Shown here: one piece after another, positions 7,795 to 10,849 of the stretch
Position numbering within the stretch: position 1 is the first letter of the stretch
Layout: the number at the start of each line of letters is the position of its first letter
Assembly: GCA_902795875.1 (NCBI GenBank)
Contig: CADBND010000231.1
Span: 1 to 10,849 of the forward strand
Reading direction: 5' to 3'
DNA from: an uncultured Erysipelotrichaceae bacterium
Lineage (GTDB): Bacteria; Bacillota_I; Bacilli_A; Erysipelotrichales; Erysipelotrichaceae
Length of the DNA: 10,849 nt
Notes under the pieces: model-generated
Seen by the model: only the letters and a program-made list of their open reading frames with translations
Database searches by the model: none
Told to the model about the DNA's origin: nothing
Position numbers and translations under genes: made by a program

Positions 7795-9023
7795 AATTTG
7801 TCAATCAACAGTGTACCATAGTTGTCGTTGTTCAGCTTTGATAAAGAGTAATCATATTCTCCCTTATCCTCAATGATCTTCCTGATATTTTCCTTGATGA
7901 CGTCCTTATCTGAACCGACTGTATCAAAACCGTATTCCTTTAAAATGCGGTAACTCGGCGAATTGCTGTCACAGATACCCAGTATCGGCTTCTTCAGCAT
8001 CAGATATTCGACGATCTTGCTGGGAAGATAAGGTTGTACCTCCGCTCCAGGCATCAGCGTATCGAATAAAACCAGAACATCGTTGTTCTTCATGATCTCC
8101 ACCGATTCCTGATAAGTCACCTTGTCGTGCAGGACAAAGAGTCCTTCCAGCCCGTATTCACCGATCTTCTTCACATCCGGAGCCTGGATCTCGGAATACT
8201 GATGAAAGACGATCTTGTCCTTAAGATCCTTGTCTTCTTCCTTAAGTTCCTTCAACGCTTCCAGGAAGGAATCGATCTTTCTCAGCCCATACAGCCTGCC
8301 CAAGTGGACCGCCTGCATCGGCTTGTGATGCGTCCGAGGCACATCCAGCAGTTCGTCATACATATCCCACTCCGGAATATAGGTGAGCGGATAGATGACT
8401 GATTTTTCAAGCAGCTTTCCATAATCGGGATACTGTTTCAACGTGAAATCCCGCTGTTCCTCGCAAATGAAGACCAGACGGTCGGCGTTGAGGACGGCTG
8501 CTTCTTCATATCTGTCGTTGTACAGCGCGAATCCGCCGACATTGAAAGCTATCCGGTAAACAAAAGAACGATCCGAAAGATCGGTCTTCTTGTATGGTGA
8601 ATTCTTGAAAGGATCGGAAAAGGAAGCGATCCACTTCACTTCCGGATGCTTCTGTTTGATCTTAAGTCCGGCCAGATGAGATACACCCGGAACGATCGAA
8701 GTAAAAAGATACTTATACTCTTTCTTTTCGAATTCTTTCAATGCATCATCGATGTATTTTTTCATATATACCAGACTGACCGGCAGCCGGAACGGATAAT
8801 TGCGCGGCACCGCCCAGTCAAGGTCAGTCGTATAGTTCAGATGAAACTTCTTAAACTGTTCATCCTTTTCCAGTTCCTTGAGTAAACTCGGATCTTCCTT
8901 GCCCTTAAAACAGAAGACATCGATATCAAGATCGAGATTACGGAGCCTCTTGTATGTCAGCAGCGTCACCGTATCGTTGTAGGGAACGAAACTTCCCGAT
9001 GCAACGAACATCCTGTCTTTCAT
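7791..9023 (-). CDS. Family 4-like glycosyltransferase
   Basis: This 410-residue cytoplasmic enzyme has the two-Rossmann (GT-B) layout. The N-terminal half begins MKDRMFVASGSF and contains WIASFSDPF (131-139), a region that contacts acceptor in related enzymes. The C-terminal half begins near 236 (MQAVHLGRLYGLRKIDSFLE). LPSKIVEYLMLKKPILGI (333-350) matches the donor-binding signature of GT4 proteins. Its role is presumably to add one sugar of the repeat unit or linkage region; the donor cannot be inferred. It overlaps the DUF2304 gene by 4 bases and the DUF2142 gene by 4 bases, so it lies inside the putative lipid-sugar/GT-C module. A GAGGAG about 11 bases before the ATG may serve as ribosome binding site. 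Confidence 0.9.
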   Translation of the reverse strand: MKDRMFVASGSFVPYNDTVTLLTYKRLRNLDLDIDVFCFKGKEDPSLLKELEKDEQFKKFHLNYTTDLDWAVPRNYPFRLPVSLVYMKKYIDDALKEFEKKEYKYLFTSIVPGVSHLAGLKIKQKHPEVKWIASFSDPFKNSPYKKTDLSDRSFVYRIAFNVGGFALYNDRYEEAAVLNADRLVFICEEQRDFTLKQYPDYGKLLEKSVIYPLTYIPEWDMYDELLDVPRTHHKPMQAVHLGRLYGLRKIDSFLEALKELKEEDKDLKDKIVFHQYSEIQAPDVKKIGEYGLEGLFVLHDKVTYQESVEIMKNNDVLVLFDTLMPGAEVQPYLPSKIVEYLMLKKPILGICDSNSPSYRILKEYGFDTVGSDKDVIKENIRKIIEDKGEYDYSLSKLNNDNYGTLLIDKL

Positions 9024-9370
9024 TTCTTCTTCATCTCCTCGAGCTGTTTCTTGAGGTAGGCGATCTCATAAGTCAGTTTGACGATCTGATCGGTCTGTTT
9101 TGTCATGGTGATGTAGACATAAAAAGTCAATGCATACAGTAAGGCCGTCATGATCAGAAAGACCGTGTTGACCGGCATCTGAATGCCCAGAAGATCCGAA
9201 AGACCGTAGAAGATCTCCGGGAATATGGCCATCAATAAAGACAAAAGAGCCCAAAGGATCCAGACGATCGAATAACGGATATTCAATCTCTTATGAGCTA
9301 CCGTGGTGATAATGAAGATCAATACCGAAAGGGAAGCGATCAATAAGCCTAAACGTAAACTTACACTCAT
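9020..9370 (-). CDS. DUF2304 family small membrane protein
   Basis: This 116-residue protein has three predicted membrane helices (about 5-25, 32-52 and 67-88) and a charged C-terminal tail. The loop after helix 1 is basic (AHKRLNIRY), while the loop before helix 3 has no basic residue, so the tail should be cytoplasmic. The tail (91-116) has hydrophobic residues I96, L99, I103, L106, L110 and M113 in 3-4 spacing, a clear coiled coil. DUF2304 proteins have no settled function but often sit beside DPM1-like GT2 genes, as here. A membrane anchor or partner role for that enzyme is inferred. It has a strong Shine-Dalgarno, and its TGA overlaps the next ATG by 4 bases. Confidence 0.85.
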   Translation of the reverse strand: MSVSLRLGLLIASLSVLIFIITTVAHKRLNIRYSIVWILWALLSLLMAIFPEIFYGLSDLLGIQMPVNTVFLIMTALLYALTFYVYITMTKQTDQIVKLTYEIAYLKKQLEEMKKK

Positions 9371-9376
9371 ATTGAA

Positions 9377-9383
9377 CTCCCCC
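9377..9383 (-). promoter_or_regulatory. Shine-Dalgarno of the DUF2304 gene
   Basis: Read on the minus strand, GGGGGAG lies 6 bases before the ATG at 9370. Its first G is the last base of the TAG stop of the preceding GT2 gene. This supports the ATG at 9370 and suggests coupled translation. Confidence 0.7.
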
Positions 9384-10048
9384 TATTGGATAAAGATGAT
9401 CGACAGGATCTCACAAAGCATATAGTAAACAGATTTGAAAGGATTGGCAAAATAAGAAACGCCACCATCTCTTTCCTTCATCTTGACCTGTATCTCTTTG
9501 ACGTTATAACCTTCGCGCAGCAGATGGCATAACGCATCCGGCTCCGCGTAGAAATTCATGGACTTATCGAACTCGTCGATGACCTTGCGTCCCAATGCCC
9601 GCATTCCGCTTGTCGGATCAGTGACCTTTCTGCGCGTCTTGAGAAAGATCAGGAAGCACAGCAGTCTGCTTCCCAGCATCCGCATCGACCACGGCTTTTT
9701 CTCACTTAGGAACCTTGAACCAACAACATAATCACAACCGTTTTCTATTTCCTTCATCAGATCCTTCACATATTCCGGAAGATGCTGGCCATCGCCATCA
9801 ATACAGACGACGCAATCGTAATCGTTGTCATGGGCATAATTAAAACCCAGTCTTGTGACGCCCGCGATACCCAGATTGATCGGCAGATCCAGATGCTGTA
9901 TCCCCTTCTCATCCAAAATGGCACCGGTGGAATCGGTCGAACAGTCATTCACGACCAAATAATCGATGTCATACTGCTTGACACGGTCGATCACTTTTCC
10001 GATGTTTTCTTCCTCGTTATATGCAGGAATTACGATTAACGATCTCAT
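9383..10048 (-). CDS. GT2 glycosyltransferase, DPM1-like (lipid-phosphate-sugar synthase type)
   Basis: This 221-residue protein has a GT-A fold of the dolichyl-phosphate mannosyltransferase-like branch. It likely transfers a sugar from NDP-sugar to a polyprenyl phosphate on the cytoplasmic face. Visible motifs are IPAYNEEENI (7-16), NDCSTDST (34-41), the metal-binding DGDGQH (84-89), GSRF (110-113) and TDPTSGMR (143-150). The protein ends in a hydrophobic segment (about 204-220, YYMLCEILSIIFIQ) but lacks the separate pair of C-terminal membrane helices seen in GtrB-type enzymes. The start at 10048 directly precedes MRSLIVIPAYN, the usual N-terminus. No clear Shine-Dalgarno precedes it; an extended -10-like TGCTATAAT lies just upstream. 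The next gene is DUF2304, a common partner of such enzymes. It could instead be a direct glycan-chain transferase. Confidence 0.92.
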   Translation of the reverse strand: MRSLIVIPAYNEEENIGKVIDRVKQYDIDYLVVNDCSTDSTGAILDEKGIQHLDLPINLGIAGVTRLGFNYAHDNDYDCVVCIDGDGQHLPEYVKDLMKEIENGCDYVVGSRFLSEKKPWSMRMLGSRLLCFLIFLKTRRKVTDPTSGMRALGRKVIDEFDKSMNFYAEPDALCHLLREGYNVKEIQVKMKERDGGVSYFANPFKSVYYMLCEILSIIFIQ

Positions 10049-10056
10049 CTTTACAA

Positions 10057-10849
10057 TTATAGCAGACTCAGGTCATTTATTATATCTCGAGCGCTGTTTT
10101 CAATAGTATAGGAACTGACCTGAGATAAAGCTTTTTCCGACAGTTCCTTGCGGTATTCTGCATCTTCATACGCTTTTCTGATCTGAGCACCGTATTCTTT
10201 TTCATTTTCATTGGCACAGATCACAACGCTGCCGTCCAGATTTGCGAAATGTTCGGCTGCCACACAATTGTCGCTGCTGATGACCGGCAGACCGTAAGAC
10301 ATCGCCTCCTGGATAACCAGTCCCCAGATATCTTCCCTTGTACATAAGACAAACAGATCGGCACAGGCGTAGTATTTGCGAAGCTCTTCTGAACCCATCA
10401 GTCCCGGGAAAAAAACATTATTCATTCTGTTGTCAACAATGATCTTTTTGACCTTTTCTTGCGGTTCTCCACCGATTATAAAGATCTTGCATCGATCGCC
10501 CAGACCGCTTTCCAGATAGGAATGAAGCAGGATATCGAATCCTTTGCGATCGATCGGCTGACCTACGCTCAGGATCATGAAGGTATCATCCAAACCAAGT
10601 TCTTTTCTTAATCTATCTCTATCTTCTATCAAAGCACTGTTCGCCTTAATATTCTCCTCAGTCAGAGAAGTGAAGCGATAATGAGAGATCTGTTCCTTCT
10701 TCACGCCGTAATATAGAAAATAGCGGTCCGTCACTTCCGAAGAACTGAGGAAATGATCATGCCTGTTCATAAGAAAAGACATGATCTTATTGACAAGAAA
10801 ACCTCTGTTTTTCGGGATGCCGCCATCGGCAGCCATGACTGTTTTCTTC
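10057..10849 (-). CDS. Family 4-type glycosyltransferase, 5' end outside window
   Basis: This probably transfers a sugar from a nucleotide donor onto a lipid-linked glycan at the cytoplasmic membrane face. The reading frame stays open to the window edge: upstream of the ATG at 10836 it reads KKTV. The local string VMAADGGIPKNRG looks like the internal acceptor-side region of GT4 enzymes, so that ATG is internal and the N-terminal Rossmann half is missing. Counting from that Met, the C-terminal domain starts near 86 (MILSVGQPIDRKGFD, residues 87-101). ADLFVLCTREDIWGLVIQEA (159-178) with the following YGLPVISSD is the nucleotide-sugar-binding signature with the conserved acidic pair. The TAA stop lies 8 bases before the next gene. 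The sugar and linkage cannot be read from the sequence. Confidence 0.9.
   Translation of the reverse strand, partial: KKTVMAADGGIPKNRGFLVNKIMSFLMNRHDHFLSSSEVTDRYFLYYGVKKEQISHYRFTSLTEENIKANSALIEDRDRLRKELGLDDTFMILSVGQPIDRKGFDILLHSYLESGLGDRCKIFIIGGEPQEKVKKIIVDNRMNNVFFPGLMGSEELRKYYACADLFVLCTREDIWGLVIQEAMSYGLPVISSDNCVAAEHFANLDGSVVICANENEKEYGAQIRKAYEDAEYRKELSEKALSQVSSYTIENSARDIINDLSLL

Noticed and set aside
10067..10124. Perfect 9-base inverted repeat CTCAGGTCA / TGACCTGAG with a 40-base spacer
   Set aside because: Both arms are inside the coding end of the first glycosyltransferase, there is no T-run, and the spacer is long. A 9-base match at this distance is expected about once or twice by chance in 10 kb.
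10834..10836. ATG as the start of the first glycosyltransferase
   Set aside because: The frame is open upstream to the window edge. The residues around it (KKTVMAADGG) match an internal GT4 region, and a 259-residue product would lack the N-terminal domain.

Overview
The window is a stretch of a surface-polysaccharide (cell-wall glycan, teichoic-acid-like or capsular) biosynthesis and export locus. Every supported gene is on the minus strand, so transcription runs from high to low coordinates. Intergenic gaps are 3 to 25 bases, or the genes overlap by 4 bases (ATGA), which indicates one long operon running off both ends. The organism is most likely a Gram-positive Bacillota (Erysipelotrichia or Clostridia type). 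The reasons are moderate GC in most of the window, GAGG-type Shine-Dalgarno sites, a RgpB-like family 2 glycosyltransferase, DUF2142 and DUF2304 membrane proteins, and ABC-dependent export. This is inference from protein style, not a taxonomic match.

Layout in transcription order: (1) a family 4-type glycosyltransferase whose 5' end lies beyond 10849; (2) a dolichyl-phosphate-sugar-synthase-like GT2; (3) a small DUF2304 membrane protein with a C-terminal coiled coil; (4) a family 4-like glycosyltransferase; (5) a large DUF2142 polytopic protein, probably a GT-C-fold enzyme, with an extracytoplasmic beta-rich N-terminal domain; (6) another family 4-like glycosyltransferase; (7) a RgpB/RfbF-like GT2; (8) a small membrane-anchored extracytoplasmic protein; (9) a Wzm/TagG-type ABC permease with an unusual 210-residue N-terminal extension; (10) the matching Wzt/TagH-type ATPase; (11) a further glycosyltransferase that runs off the left edge.

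How they may work together: the cytoplasmic glycosyltransferases build a lipid-linked glycan, and the ABC pair (9 and 10) exports it. The GT2/DUF2304/DUF2142 trio resembles, in layout, a three-component system: a lipid-phosphate-sugar synthase, a small membrane partner, and a GT-C transferase that decorates the glycan outside the membrane.

The most interesting observation is that proteins 5, 8 and 9 all carry a similar beta-rich domain directly after an N-terminal membrane anchor. It stands alone in 8, is fused to the permease in 9, and is fused to the GT-C-like enzyme in 5. The ATPase lacks the C-terminal carbohydrate-binding domain found in some Wzt proteins, so the shared domain may be an extracytoplasmic glycan-handling module. 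The leftmost gene is markedly more AT-rich than the rest (32.5% GC in the first 240 bases against 52% in 1081-1320, hand counts), which suggests a mosaic boundary near position 946. No stretch over 300 bases lacks a gene. I saw no RNA gene, insertion sequence, CRISPR array or terminator.
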